Shown here: in pieces, positions 13,375 through 13,376 of the stretch
How positions within the stretch are numbered: position 1 is the stretch's first letter
Layout: every line of letters starts with the position of its first letter
Assembly (NCBI GenBank): GCA_050309705.1
Contig: JBNRMR010000161.1
Coordinates: 1 to 13,376, forward strand
Source of the DNA: JBNRMR01 sp050309705
GTDB taxonomy: Bacteria; Bacillota; Clostridia; Christensenellales; UBA1750
DNA: 13,376 nucleotides
Direction: 5' to 3'
The notes under the pieces: generated by a model
Told to the model about the DNA's origin: nothing
What the model saw: the letters and a program-made list of their open reading frames with translations, nothing else
The model's database searches: none
Position numbers and translations under genes: made by a program

Positions 13375-13376
13375 TC

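Overview
The window looks like chromosomal housekeeping DNA from a low-GC-lineage Gram-positive bacterium of the class Clostridia, although its own base composition is moderately GC-rich. Three things point there: the gene order rpmE - DUF1385 (yqhQ) - prmC - prfA - sua5 - ywlE, the TmcAL / pta-ackA pair, and the use of an energy-coupling-factor (ECF) S component together with a type III pantothenate kinase. Strong AGGAGG-type ribosome binding sites precede most leading genes. I cannot name a genus from the sequence alone. I see no rRNA, tRNA, CRISPR array, transposase, integrase or phage gene.

Layout. (1) Positions 51-497, minus strand: dtd, a D-aminoacyl-tRNA deacylase. (2) Positions 578-5501, plus strand: a run of translation genes. 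It starts at an extended -10 promoter and a leader hairpin before rpmE, followed by a DUF1385 membrane protein, prmC, prfA, sua5 and a low-molecular-weight phosphatase of the YwlE type. From yqhQ onward the genes overlap or lie a few bases apart. (3) Positions 5502-5761: two tandem copies of a 122-bp hairpin-rich repeat fill the gap between convergent genes. (4) Positions 5762-6889, minus strand: tmcAL, divergent from pta and ackA (6983-9238), which end at a clear intrinsic terminator. (5) Positions 9239-10344: a hairpin-rich spacer, then two minus-strand accessory genes, an AT-richer membrane-anchored PH-like protein with an unclear start and a glyoxalase-fold (VOC) protein. (6) Positions 10465-12157, plus strand: an ECF S component that is probably a pantothenate importer, then coaX with a TTG start, then a terminator. 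(7) Positions 12213-13235, plus strand: a divergent PRPP synthase. A hairpin-rich tail follows, and a promoter at the right edge points out of the window.

How the genes work together. Dtd clears D-aminoacyl-tRNAs. L31 is part of the 50S subunit. PrmC methylates the GGQ glutamine of RF1, which the next gene encodes. Sua5 makes the threonylcarbamoyl-adenylate for t6A37 of tRNA, and TmcAL makes ac4C34 in elongator tRNA-Met using acetate and ATP. Pta-AckA interconvert acetyl-CoA and acetate with ATP yield, so the TmcAL substrate is the product of its divergent neighbours. The putative PanT and CoaX form the uptake and first phosphorylation steps of coenzyme A synthesis, which feeds the acetyl-CoA pool used by Pta.

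No convincing new multi-gene system is visible. The items most worth a second look are the PRPP synthase paralogue with an altered ATP loop and PRPP loop, the tandem 122-bp element, the leader hairpins of rpmE and panT, a 28-codon ORF whose stop overlaps the coaX start, and the orphan PH-like gene.
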